Virus record (IMG/VR): IMGVR_UViG_3300045996_000948
Location: 1 to 30,663 of that record
Length of the DNA: 30,663 nt
Strand: one strand, 5' to 3'
DNA from: a virus
Position 1 is the stretch's first letter; the number at the start of each line of letters is the position of its first letter. Below are positions 6,015 to 14,160 of this stretch, piece after piece. The notes beneath the pieces are model-generated. The model was not told where the DNA came from. It worked only from the letters and a program-made list of their open reading frames with translations, and searched no databases. Made by a program: the position numbers and the translations under genes.

Positions 6015-9000
6015 TTAAACCTCGATCAGTTCTTCGATCGATTCTGCCACCAACACATCCACCATCACTTCCGCTGCCACATAGAACTCGACCTCCAGGG
6101 TGCGGCGGATCGGATTGAAGACCGGCACCCCAGTGGCGACTCCCTGGCCGTCGCTGGCCCCGCTGACACCGACAATTCTTCCACTCGCTCCGTCGGCCTC
6201 TCCGATGCCGTCACTCGTGGCCGCTCTTGAATCAACCCGTGCGCCGATCCCGTCGGCCTCACCCTCCCCCGCTGCCGACCCCTGACGAGACACCAGCTCA
6301 GCTTGACTGCCGATGGCCTCACCACCGCTGGCGGCCGATCCCGCCTGCTGGTCGATCCGCGCACTTTGCCCGGTGGCGAGGGCCTGGCCCGCACTCGTAC
6401 CCTCTTCACCCACCGCCCCCGCGTCCGCCGGATCTCCAATGGCTTCGGCCGTGCCAGCGATCGTCGGGCCCGAGCCGACAATCTTCCCACTCTGTCCCTG
6501 TGCGTCCGAGACTCCGGTGCTGGTGGCAGACCGTCCGTCAATGCCCGCTCCTGCGCCGGCGGCCGTCGAGTCACCCGAGGCGGCCCCTTCTCGACCCACG
6601 ATTGCGCCACTCTCCCCTGAGACCGCCGCGGCCCCTTCGCTGTCTCCCTCCGTTCCGACCGTGCGCCCACTCGCGCCGGTCGCCTCCGCAGCGCCCTGTG
6701 CGCTGCCCTGTTGCCCTTCGAGCCGGGCGCTCTGGCCGCTCGCGGTGCCTAGACCGGTACTGCTGCCGTCGGCCCCCTCCGCCCCGGCATCGGTCGCATC
6801 GCCGAACGCGCTGCCACTGCCCTCGCTGGTCGCCCCCGTCCCTTGGATCCTGGCGCTGACACCCTCGGCCTCCGCGTCCGCGACACTCGTTCCCACCTCC
6901 GCCTGAACGGCGGCGGCTTGTCCGGTGCTCTGGCCTTGGCCGGCCGATGACCCAGCGCGCCCCGCCGTCGCGCCGCTCTGTCCGGTGCTGGTCCCGGCTC
7001 CGACACCGGATCCGGTGCGGGCTTCCAGATCCGCACTGCTCCCGGTGGCGAGCCCGGCGCCGGCGGCGCTGCCGTCACGCTCTTCGACCGCCGACCCGGG
7101 ATCAAAGGAAAACCCATTGCTGAACGAGGCGTAACTCACAAACTTCGTGGGGTTCGCGGCGATGACGTTCTGTAACGCCGTCGCTTCGAGCGTGCCCGGT
7201 TGGATCAAACAGAGGTAGGGAAAGAAGTCGACGACCGTCCACGCGCCCTCTTCAGGCGGTCGGAGATCCGTCCAGTTGGAAATCATCTTGACCTGCGGAT
7301 GATCGTTGAGGACGACCGGGAGGATATCCGTCACCTTGGACGCGCGCCGCGTGGTGTTCTCGTTCATCCCATCGCACAGGCCGAATTCCACAAAGCCGAT
7401 GGGCAGCGAGTTGACCGCCGCGATTTGATCCAGCATGTGCTCCATGCTGGTGATCCAGTCCGCATTCGAGCGCAGGATGTCCGAGCCGCTGAGCCAGGTC
7501 CACCAGGCGTCGTAATAGTCCAGCGGGTAGAACGTCAGGGACCAGTAGTCGCAATAGGCCGCGCCGGGGAACCACTTCGCCGGATCGTTGCAATCCTCGA
7601 GTACCGCAATTGCGTAAGACTCGTGACCGACAAAATCCAGTGAGTCAAACGCCAGCTGATTGTCCGAGGCGTCCTTCCACCAATGGCAGGTAAAGCCCTG
7701 GCTGTCGAACGTCAGGAAGTTCAACCCTTCCCGTCGCACCAGGAAATCGTGAATGTAGCGTTGCCCGGCTTTCAGGCGTCCGATGCCGTCGGGCATCGTC
7801 GGCCCGCTGCAACCGTCATACAAATTGCTGGGCGCACCAGACGGAGGAGCCGGTGGGACGAAGTTTTCGTAGGCGTCTTCATTGGTCATCGCCCAGGCGG
7901 TATCTTGATCGCCGTTCGGGCCCCACCCGCCGAACCATTCCCATCCAATGCCGTTCGGCTCACGGCCGCACTGGATAAAGCAGGGTTTCCCGAAACTACG
8001 TAGTTCGTCCGCGAATGTCTCCAGGTTGCTGTCGTAATCGCCATCCAGCAGCTTATCGACCGTGAACCCGGACGGGTGTTCTGTTTCACCAGGATCATCC
8101 GTCGCGCACAAGTTGTACGCCGAGGTGACGATCACCTTGCCATCCGACCATGCGGCATTGGCCGCAGTGACATCCAGATGCGGATGCCCGCTGACAAACT
8201 CGCTGCCCCAGTTGCCATACCCTTCGTGGTAGTGCGAAGCCGGAATCCCGCACACCGTTTCAAACGTATCGATGTCATCATCCATCCACTGATAGCAGCC
8301 CCACAGCACGCCGTCGGACGGAAAGACGATCTTCGCGTGTTCGAGCAGACTCAGATCCAGCGCTTGCCCGGAGGCCACCGCCGATCCGGCCGCGGTGCCC
8401 GCGACGCCCGCGATCTTGCCGGAGACGCCAGAGACCGTGGCCGCGCCAACCGATGTGCCGTCGCGTTCTTCGATCGCAGTCACCGCCCCCACGTCGGAGA
8501 ATTCGATCCAGGGCCGGGTGTCCGTTGTGGCCGTCTCATCTTCTAATCGATCGGTATTTGCCGTCGTATCGCCGAAGCGGAACGTGTGGGTGCGGCCAGT
8601 CGTCGCCGCATCCGTGCAACGGCAGCCGATTTCGATCACCAAGTATCCGCCCCCCGAGGGGACGGTCCAGGGCGTGAGAATGGGACTGGTCCAGGCTTTC
8701 GGAAAGAGGCGCGACGCGGCGGAGGTCGGGAATTCATTCGCCAGCGCGGTCGTATCGACATCGAGCAACGTCGAGGGATTCGCTCCCGCGCTATCGACCC
8801 CACGAATCTTGAGCTGGGCCTGCGCGTTCGCGGCGGCATTGTTTTCGAGGACGCGAATCACCCCGCGCGCGGTGCCACTGATCACGGTTCCTGCAGGGAT
8901 CGGCCCATAGATGTATTGCCGCGCGAGGACGTTGAGCGGGCTCGTTGAAACGGCCTCGTCTGACGTCTTGTTGGCCATCGCGGTATCGGATGGTGTACTG

Positions 9001-9680
9001 ACGGCCGCGATGCGATCGGCGTCTTCCGTATCCCCCCAGATGCCATCGAAGGCGGGCGAGATCGCAGGAGCCCCAGAGGACGGGAGATAGAGCCGCAACT
9101 TATTGGCGACGTTCCCCCCACCGAAGGCTCCGAACTCGCCTGCCCCGTTCAGGTAATGAATCAGCGCGGCATAGCCTCCGGCCGTGATCGTGGTATCGCG
9201 GATCGCCATGACGGCCGTGCCGTTGTAGAATCCGACGATCAGCGAGCCGTAGGCGGCGATGCCGATCACATCCCCAGCGGTGATGTCTCCAGAGAGATTG
9301 AACGCGACAAGAAACGTATAGGTCCCGCTTGCGGCCACCCTGTACAGCTGGAGTTGATCATTCCCTGCGGCCACTCGACTGATGGCGATTTCATAGTGAT
9401 CCGCATTGGCGTTGTTATTCGCCTGGAGCCGAACCACACAGCCGAGTGACAGCGTGGCCTCCAGCGTCGGAATCGTCGCAATGACCACGTGCGATTCCAT
9501 GTCCGCATTGAAGGAGGTATTCCAGGCCGCGCCGTGATAGTCGCTGGTGGTATCCGGCGCAATCTTATTCGAGAGGATCTTCAGTCCTGTGCCGACCGTC
9601 GTCACCCAGGAGGACGACGGCGGCGGGCCCTCGTTCGCGCGAGTCGCGTTATCGAGGACTGGTGTGGACGGAAAGGCCAC
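6015..9680 (-). CDS. 1221-aa tail protein with glycosidase-like domain and Gly/Ala/Ser repeat arm
   Basis: GTG at 9680 shares a base with the previous TAG and has GAGAGGGGA upstream. Residues ~1-200 look like a concanavalin-type jelly roll; 205-400 are a second beta-sandwich (YLVIEIGCRCTD, HTFRFGDTT). Residues 404-441 are a first repeat unit starting EERDG. Residues ~445-850 resemble a clan GH-A barrel such as GH26, with E574 in CGREPNGIGWEWFGG as likely acid/base and E765 in IGFVEFGLCDG as likely nucleophile; their spacing is larger than in typical GH26, so the family is tentative. Residues 866-1186 are ~22-residue repeats, followed by a hydrophobic/acidic C-terminus. There is no signal peptide. 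Likely a tail-attached polysaccharide-degrading protein. Confidence 0.7.
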   Translation of the reverse strand: MAFPSTPVLDNATRANEGPPPSSSWVTTVGTGLKILSNKIAPDTTSDYHGAAWNTSFNADMESHVVIATIPTLEATLSLGCVVRLQANNNANADHYEIAISRVAAGNDQLQLYRVAASGTYTFLVAFNLSGDITAGDVIGIAAYGSLIVGFYNGTAVMAIRDTTITAGGYAALIHYLNGAGEFGAFGGGNVANKLRLYLPSSGAPAISPAFDGIWGDTEDADRIAAVSTPSDTAMANKTSDEAVSTSPLNVLARQYIYGPIPAGTVISGTARGVIRVLENNAAANAQAQLKIRGVDSAGANPSTLLDVDTTALANEFPTSAASRLFPKAWTSPILTPWTVPSGGGYLVIEIGCRCTDAATTGRTHTFRFGDTTANTDRLEDETATTDTRPWIEFSDVGAVTAIEERDGTSVGAATVSGVSGKIAGVAGTAAGSAVASGQALDLSLLEHAKIVFPSDGVLWGCYQWMDDDIDTFETVCGIPASHYHEGYGNWGSEFVSGHPHLDVTAANAAWSDGKVIVTSAYNLCATDDPGETEHPSGFTVDKLLDGDYDSNLETFADELRSFGKPCFIQCGREPNGIGWEWFGGWGPNGDQDTAWAMTNEDAYENFVPPAPPSGAPSNLYDGCSGPTMPDGIGRLKAGQRYIHDFLVRREGLNFLTFDSQGFTCHWWKDASDNQLAFDSLDFVGHESYAIAVLEDCNDPAKWFPGAAYCDYWSLTFYPLDYYDAWWTWLSGSDILRSNADWITSMEHMLDQIAAVNSLPIGFVEFGLCDGMNENTTRRASKVTDILPVVLNDHPQVKMISNWTDLRPPEEGAWTVVDFFPYLCLIQPGTLEATALQNVIAANPTKFVSYASFSNGFSFDPGSAVEERDGSAAGAGLATGSSADLEARTGSGVGAGTSTGQSGATAGRAGSSAGQGQSTGQAAAVQAEVGTSVADAEAEGVSARIQGTGATSEGSGSAFGDATDAGAEGADGSSTGLGTASGQSARLEGQQGSAQGAAEATGASGRTVGTEGDSEGAAAVSGESGAIVGREGAASGDSTAAGAGAGIDGRSATSTGVSDAQGQSGKIVGSGPTIAGTAEAIGDPADAGAVGEEGTSAGQALATGQSARIDQQAGSAASGGEAIGSQAELVSRQGSAAGEGEADGIGARVDSRAATSDGIGEADGASGRIVGVSGASDGQGVATGVPVFNPIRRTLEVEFYVAAEVMVDVLVAESIEELIEV
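6123..7085 (-). repeat. Degenerate ~22-residue Gly/Ala/Ser repeat array inside the giant tail protein
   Basis: About fifteen units follow a pattern close to G-S/T-x-x-G-x-G-x-A-x-G-x-S-A-R-I-x-G-x-x. Conserved points are GS or GTS at the start, TG/SG before a Q/A-S pair, and a bulky I/L/V plus V/E/D after the arginine. Examples are GTSAGQALATGQSARID and GSAAGEGEADGIGARVD. The repeats differ enough in DNA that they are not recent copies. A single related unit lies at 8358-8474, on the other side of the glycosidase-like domain. Confidence 0.8.
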
Positions 9681-9925
9681 TAGTGGTCCCCTCTCAGCGT
9701 GTCAATGATCCGTTCCTTCAGCGCCCTCGGGACCGCTGGATGTTCGGCAATGTCTCGTAGGAGGTCGATGGCTTCTTTCCCCCGCACGGGGACCATGTTT
9801 GTCCAGCGTTGCTCGATGTCCTGTTGCGCGGTCAGCAGCTTCTCGTATTGCTTGGCCAGGGCATCGAACTCCGCCAGCCCTGGCATCTGATCGCGGAAGC
9901 GTTCTCGGAGTTCCTGCACGTTCAT
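9680..9925 (-). CDS. Small helical cytoplasmic protein
   Basis: The 81-aa product is all-helical and charged (RERFRDQMPGLAEFDALAKQ, KALERI-like end with RALKERIIDTLRGDH). It has no signal peptide and no cysteines. It overlaps the upstream gene by four bases and the giant protein gene by one (TAGTG), so all three are translationally coupled. No family is recognised. A small helical protein just before a very large tail protein could be an assembly chaperone, which is inference from position only. Confidence 0.6.
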   Translation of the reverse strand: MNVQELRERFRDQMPGLAEFDALAKQYEKLLTAQQDIEQRWTNMVPVRGKEAIDLLRDIAEHPAVPRALKERIIDTLRGDH

Positions 9926-10497
9926 CGCGTCGCGTTCTCCAAGGCTTGAGCCAGCGCCTTCATGCAGGCGGTATGCGCGAGTTTCTTGCTGAGACAGGTC
10001 TTGAGCCCATCCTGCAGCGCCTCCTTCGTCGTCACGATTGGAACCGGCGGCGGCTCGACCGGGGGCGGTTCGACCGGTGGAGGCTCAACGGGAGGCGGCT
10101 CGACCGGGGGCGGTTCGACAGGCGGAGGTTCTACAATGACTGGAGGCAAGAGGTTGGCGGTCAGATTGCAGATGCCTTCCGTGTCGCTGATGTACCAGTT
10201 CGACAACGTACCGTCCTCGGCTTTCTGCCTCGCCTGCATACACAACCAATCGGACGGCAGGATGGATGATTTGTTGATGAAGTCACCAAACGGAAACTGC
10301 GTGGTTCCAGGCTTGATATGAACGGTCGTCTCCCCGCCTTGCGCCCGGAACCGGAGTTCCGTGGTGGCCGACCCTTTGCTGTAATCGGTCCAGCAAATGA
10401 CGCCTTTCTCACAGAACGTCAGCGGCGCTTGAGCCATCGCCGGGAACGCGACGAGACTCATCAGCGCTGAGATGGCAACTATGCCTAGCTTATTCAT
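9922..10497 (-). CDS. Secreted cysteine-rich protein with (VEPPP)6 linker
   Basis: ATG 10497 has GGGGAGG eight bases upstream; the TTG 18 bases further up does not. The 191-aa product has a signal peptide ending FPAMA before QAPLTF. A small beta domain follows with paired cysteines (FCEKGVICW, CMQARQ, GICN). Residues ~122-151 are six VEPPP units, a stiff extended linker. The C-terminal ~35 residues form a helix with two more cysteines (TCLSKKLAHTACMKAL). The plan, beta domain plus proline rod plus helix, suggests a periplasmic or surface spacer. The first eight bases overlap the end of the interrupted gene upstream. Confidence 0.7.
   Translation of the reverse strand: MNKLGIVAISALMSLVAFPAMAQAPLTFCEKGVICWTDYSKGSATTELRFRAQGGETTVHIKPGTTQFPFGDFINKSSILPSDWLCMQARQKAEDGTLSNWYISDTEGICNLTANLLPPVIVEPPPVEPPPVEPPPVEPPPVEPPPVEPPPVPIVTTKEALQDGLKTCLSKKLAHTACMKALAQALENATR
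10045..10134 (-). repeat. Tandem 15-base repeat coding for VEPPP
   Basis: Six consecutive 15-base units encode VEPPP. The units vary at third positions (for example GGGGGC, GGTGGA and GGAGGC on the plus strand), so selection acted on the protein, or the array is old. Such arrays change length easily by slippage. Confidence 0.9.
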
Positions 10498-11500
10498 CAG
10501 ATGATCCTCCCCCAATCCCGGCCGGTGTGAGCGTGGAACGAATCGGACCCGGCGCTGTCACGGATGCGCACAGTTCGTTGGACAGCGGCGAGGTCCCGGC
10601 GCTGTTGAGTTGGTCGACCACATAGCAGCGATCGGTTTGCGTGGTGTAACTGACGGTATAGGTGCTGCTGTCCGGAATGAGTGTCGCCAAGAGCTAATAG
10701 GTCGGTTGCGTGCTGTGCTTCCAATAGACGCGCACATTGGTCTCTTGCCGGAGTCCGCTGGACAGATCGGTCCAGACGAGGCGTTCCGTGGAAAAGCCGC
10801 CCCCGCCGCCACTGGTTCCGGCCGCTCTGAGCGGAACAGCCAGGATGGCGAACGTCTGTGACGAGCCATAGGCCCAGCTGTAGGACGTGGAGGCCCCCAC
10901 AGCGGACAGATCGCTCCCGGCCCCGTGAAAGCTCCCCCCGTTGTCGATATCGGAATAGATGGACGAGCCGCCGCCGGTGGGACTCGGCGAGCTGCCGGCA
11001 TTGGTAATCGTGAGGGACCCCACCACCACATCGCCGACTGCCGTGGTGACGCTGACAGAAGGCGAGTCGCTATTGCCGGTGGCGCTGACCGGTGTCCCGA
11101 GTGGCGTCGTTCCATCCACGCCCAGCTCCGTAACCACACCGAGGATGATCTGCGAGGTCGAGGAGACGTTGGCGGCGACGGTTTGTGAACCCGATGGCGG
11201 ATTGTAAAGGCCCCACAATTCCACCGCGCACTGTCCGCCCGCGCAGGTGGAATTAAGCACGCGCCCGATGAACGTCGCCGGTGTGCCACCGATGGTGGCG
11301 GAGGTGACAGACGGGACCGAGGACACCCCGAACAGATGCACGCTGATGATCGCTTGAGCATTGGCCGCGCCGACGTTATGCGTGACACTGCAGCTGGTCC
11401 CGGAGCATTTGTTCTGCGACTCATCGTCACGCGTAATCGCGGCTTCAGCCGGCCAAGCCAGCAGCGACAGCAGACACAGCATGAGCAACCGCACGAGCAT
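10490..11500 (-). CDS. Secreted beta protein with C-terminal fibronectin-like domain, interrupted by an in-frame TAG
   Basis: The frame from ATG 11500 has a signal peptide (MLVRLLMLCLLSLLAWPAEA, then AITRDDE) and a beta domain with cysteine pairs (KCSGTSC, TCAGGQC). After a glycine spacer a fibronectin III-like domain begins (STERLVWTDLSSG, VRVYWKHST). A TAG at 10694-10696 would end the protein at 268 aa inside this domain. The same frame goes on for 67 codons to TAA at 10490 with the missing strands (STYTVSYTTQTDRCYVVDQL, SPLSNELCASV). The full product would be 336 aa plus the recoded residue. The end of the extension overlaps the next start by eight bases, as elsewhere in the operon, so the long form is the ancestral one. 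Either a recent nonsense change or readthrough. Confidence 0.7.
10694..10696 (-). other. In-frame amber codon inside the fibronectin-like domain
   Basis: The codons read CAA CCG ACC TAT TAG CTC TTG GCG, in the same phase on both sides. The base after the stop is C, the context most often linked with leaky stops in bacteria. No ATG or GTG start with a ribosome site lies in the following ~60 bases, so an independent downstream gene is unlikely. Confidence 0.85.
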
Positions 11501-12412
11501 TTAGCTGCCAAACCTCAAGTCTCCCACCCCGAGCGGTGGCAAGGGCGGCGGAGGAGGAGGGGGAGGCGTGGAGCCCCCACCGCCCCCGCCAGGTACAGGG
11601 CATCCAGAGCAGACCGCGATATGAAGATGGTCGACGAAGTGCGCCCACTCCTGAGAGGGTGTGGGGTTCACCGTCCCATCCCAAGTTTCACTCCAGACCC
11701 ATTCGTTCAATCCTGCAGAAGACAAGTTCATATTGGTGTAGCGTCCGGCCGGCTGCCCATTGACCCACCACATCACAGCGCCATCACGCGAGGTATTGGT
11801 TGTGCTCGATTTCAGGTAGGCTTCGATCTTGAACCAGTTTCCCGTCGGCACGGTTTGCCCGGAGCCGACATTAGGGAAGCAGGTCAAGCCAAGCGCGTCG
11901 CCGCCGCACGTATGCCCATTGTTGACGTTCCCGGAGTTGTGCCCAAAGAAGAGAAAGAACGGAGAGCCGGCCGCGTTCCCACCGCCCGGTCCGCCCATCA
12001 GCCCAAAGAATCCGTTGGATGCTGGGCCTCGCACGAAGAACATCTTGTTGGCCACTTGCCGGCCGAAGAACCCAGAATTGACACGCCACGTGAACCCCAC
12101 ATACATCTCGCGCGAGACGCCGCCGGAATTCACCCAGTTCAATTGCGATCCACCCGTATTCGCGCCAGGGCTCAACCAGGACTTGAAGGCGCTCGGCGGC
12201 GACAGCGGCGCGGAGCCGTCCTGTACGATCGCGCCAGCTTGATAGAAATTCGAGATGCCGCACCCCGATGACGAGGGTGGCCAGGTCGGCATGCTGCTGA
12301 ACGGACAATCCAACACCGTCTGAAAGCCGGCCGGCTTATTCGGCCAGGTGGCTTGCGCCCAGGACGGCGAGGCGATCAGCAGAAACAGGATGAGGACTCG
12401 AAGGATGACCAT
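11501..12412 (-). CDS. Secreted polysaccharide-lyase/lectin-like jelly-roll protein with Gly and Pro tail
   Basis: ATG 12412 has AGGAGG four bases upstream. The 303-aa product has a signal peptide (MVILRVLILFLLIASPSWAQ). The domain to ~residue 265 looks like a polysaccharide-lyase or concanavalin jelly roll: YVGFTWRVNSGF, KMFFVRG, NWFKIEAYLKS, GAVMWWVNGQPAGRYTNMNL, EWVWSETWDG. Cysteine pairs (SSGCG, HTCGGDALGLTCF, CSGCP) fit an oxidising location. The end is a glycine run, then about nine prolines, then LGVGDLRFGS. It may bind or cut a host glycan. It ends directly at the start codon of the next gene. Confidence 0.65.
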   Translation of the reverse strand: MVILRVLILFLLIASPSWAQATWPNKPAGFQTVLDCPFSSMPTWPPSSSGCGISNFYQAGAIVQDGSAPLSPPSAFKSWLSPGANTGGSQLNWVNSGGVSREMYVGFTWRVNSGFFGRQVANKMFFVRGPASNGFFGLMGGPGGGNAAGSPFFLFFGHNSGNVNNGHTCGGDALGLTCFPNVGSGQTVPTGNWFKIEAYLKSSTTNTSRDGAVMWWVNGQPAGRYTNMNLSSAGLNEWVWSETWDGTVNPTPSQEWAHFVDHLHIAVCSGCPVPGGGGGGSTPPPPPPPPLPPLGVGDLRFGS

Positions 12413-12420
12413 GACGCCTC

Positions 12421-14160
12421 CTAGCGCGTGATCCACCAGTCGCAGGTGTCCGATCCGCTGGACGAGCCATTGATCGTGAACCCGCTGGTGGTTTTGCTGG
12501 ACCAGTAAAAGGTTTTGTTGGCGTTGCAGCCGAGTTGGATGCGGTAGCTGGTATCGGCCTGCGCGGTGCCGAACGTCACGGTGCAGGTGGTCGAGGCGGC
12601 GAAGGTGCAGACCCCGTTGGTATTGAAGGCGGTCGAAGCACTCCCCGAAAACCCGCGCGCCCCGATGAGATAGCCGCTGTCCAGAATGAAGACCTCACCG
12701 GCCGAGGCCGCGCTCGTCAGATTCGTGGTCAGCCCGGTGTAGAGCGGATCGTAGACCGAGGTCCGCGTGCTGCCGGCGGAGATGCTGATGCCGGTCCCCA
12801 CCGTCGGCGTATTGCTCAGGATCGGCCAGAAGATGCGCGTCTGTGTGGAGAGGCTGGAATTGCCAATCCGGATGCCATTGGTGAAGGCTTCGCACTTCGG
12901 GCTGTAGAGATAGGTCCCCGTCGAGTTATTGACATCGATGCAGTTGGTGACATTGTTGAACCGCATGCCGCGCAGCTCAGTCGTCACCGCATCGACAATC
13001 AGCGCGCCGTTCGTCGCCGTGAGACAATAGGAATCGATCAAGAGGGTATTGGCGATCGTCCCGCCGGACATGGAATTGACGTAGTAACAGGTCTCGACGT
13101 TCTGCGCGTTCACGCGCTCAAATCGCGCGTCTTCGACATTGGTCAGATCGAAACAGGTCCCGCCGACGTTCGCCTTGTCGGTGTTGTCACAGGTGAAGTT
13201 CTCGAACTGCCAGCGATAGTATTTGACGGCCGTATTGGGCGACCGAAAGACCGCCGTGGTGAGCTGGCCCTTGAAAAACGTCGCGGCCATCCCCTCGCCT
13301 TGGATGCGGATATCGCTCCCGACGGTGATGATGGCGGTGATCTTGTAGGTACCCTTGCCCGCGACCAGTGTCCCACCGCCCGAGCTGATGCTGTTGACGG
13401 CCGTCTGCAGGCAAACCGTATCGTCGGTTGACCCGTCGCGCGCGCAGCCGAACCATTCCCCGCGGGCGAAGGTGAGGCCCTGCACGGTCCCGGCCCCGTC
13501 GAAGATCTTGCGCACCGGCGCGAGCATCGGACCTTGGATGGCGAGGACCACCGAGCTATTGATGGAAATCTTGCCGCTGCCGGCGATCCAGATGGTGACG
13601 TTCGGACAGACCGTGGCATTCGACGACAGCGTCTGGCTGTCGGAGATCCGCAGCATCTTGACGGCGCTGCTTCCGCAGAGGTCGCTGATCGCCGTATTCA
13701 GGCTGGCTTTCGTGGAGGCATCGACCACGTCGTTGATCGACCCGCCGGCGTTCGCGATATCCGTCCGGATGGCGTCGACCATCGACCTGGTGAGCGCTTG
13801 ATGAATGCAATAGGTCTTGCCCGCCGTGTTGTGATTGACCGCGCTGGTGCCCTCTTGTCCGCGCGTGATCGTGAAGGTATCGCTCGATCGGTTGGTGACC
13901 CGCACCCGTTCCCGGGAGGGATCGAGATGCGAGGCCCCATAGTCCGTGCAGTTGTAGACGGTGACCGTGTAGGGAAAGGACGCCGGGAACTTCGTCCCGA
14001 CTCCCGTGATCGCGATCATGGTGGTCGTCGAAGAATCGATACCGGCCGCGAGCGTCCCGAAGGCGTCGTCATTGATGGGATCGATAGTCGCGTGCGCCGG
14101 CACGCAGAAGACCAGGGAGAGCAGTGAGACGATCAACCACCGTTGCATAGACTTCCTCAT
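12421..14160 (-). CDS. Pectate-lyase-like beta-helix (tailspike-type) protein with signal peptide
   Basis: The product is 579 aa. Residues 1-24 (MRKSMQRWLIVSLLSLVFCV, PAHA) are a clear Sec signal. Residues ~30-120 resemble the N-terminal segment of phage tail-fibre proteins, with FTITRGQEGTSAVNHNTAGK. Residues ~236-272 hold the entry motif of pectate-lyase-3 beta-helices: DGSTDDTVCLQTAVNS, then GGGTLVAGKGTYKI. A long right-handed helix with T/N/S-rich turns follows, and a beta C-terminal domain ends in DTCDWWITR. The mature form has 16 cysteines. The start overlaps the fibre gene by ATGA. It would act as a glycan-binding or depolymerising spike; having both a tail-type N-terminus and a signal peptide is unusual. 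Confidence 0.75.
   Translation of the reverse strand: MRKSMQRWLIVSLLSLVFCVPAHATIDPINDDAFGTLAAGIDSSTTTMIAITGVGTKFPASFPYTVTVYNCTDYGASHLDPSRERVRVTNRSSDTFTITRGQEGTSAVNHNTAGKTYCIHQALTRSMVDAIRTDIANAGGSINDVVDASTKASLNTAISDLCGSSAVKMLRISDSQTLSSNATVCPNVTIWIAGSGKISINSSVVLAIQGPMLAPVRKIFDGAGTVQGLTFARGEWFGCARDGSTDDTVCLQTAVNSISSGGGTLVAGKGTYKITAIITVGSDIRIQGEGMAATFFKGQLTTAVFRSPNTAVKYYRWQFENFTCDNTDKANVGGTCFDLTNVEDARFERVNAQNVETCYYVNSMSGGTIANTLLIDSYCLTATNGALIVDAVTTELRGMRFNNVTNCIDVNNSTGTYLYSPKCEAFTNGIRIGNSSLSTQTRIFWPILSNTPTVGTGISISAGSTRTSVYDPLYTGLTTNLTSAASAGEVFILDSGYLIGARGFSGSASTAFNTNGVCTFAASTTCTVTFGTAQADTSYRIQLGCNANKTFYWSSKTTSGFTINGSSSGSDTCDWWITR

Noticed and set aside
10045-10134. Short repeat array as CRISPR
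   Set aside because: Units are 15 bases, contiguous without spacers and encode VEPPP.
10694-14160. Genome-wide recoding of TAG as sense in this phage
   Set aside because: TAG is used as normal stop in tightly packed junctions (12421-12423, 9680-9682, 28369-28371); reading through there would disrupt clear gene ends.
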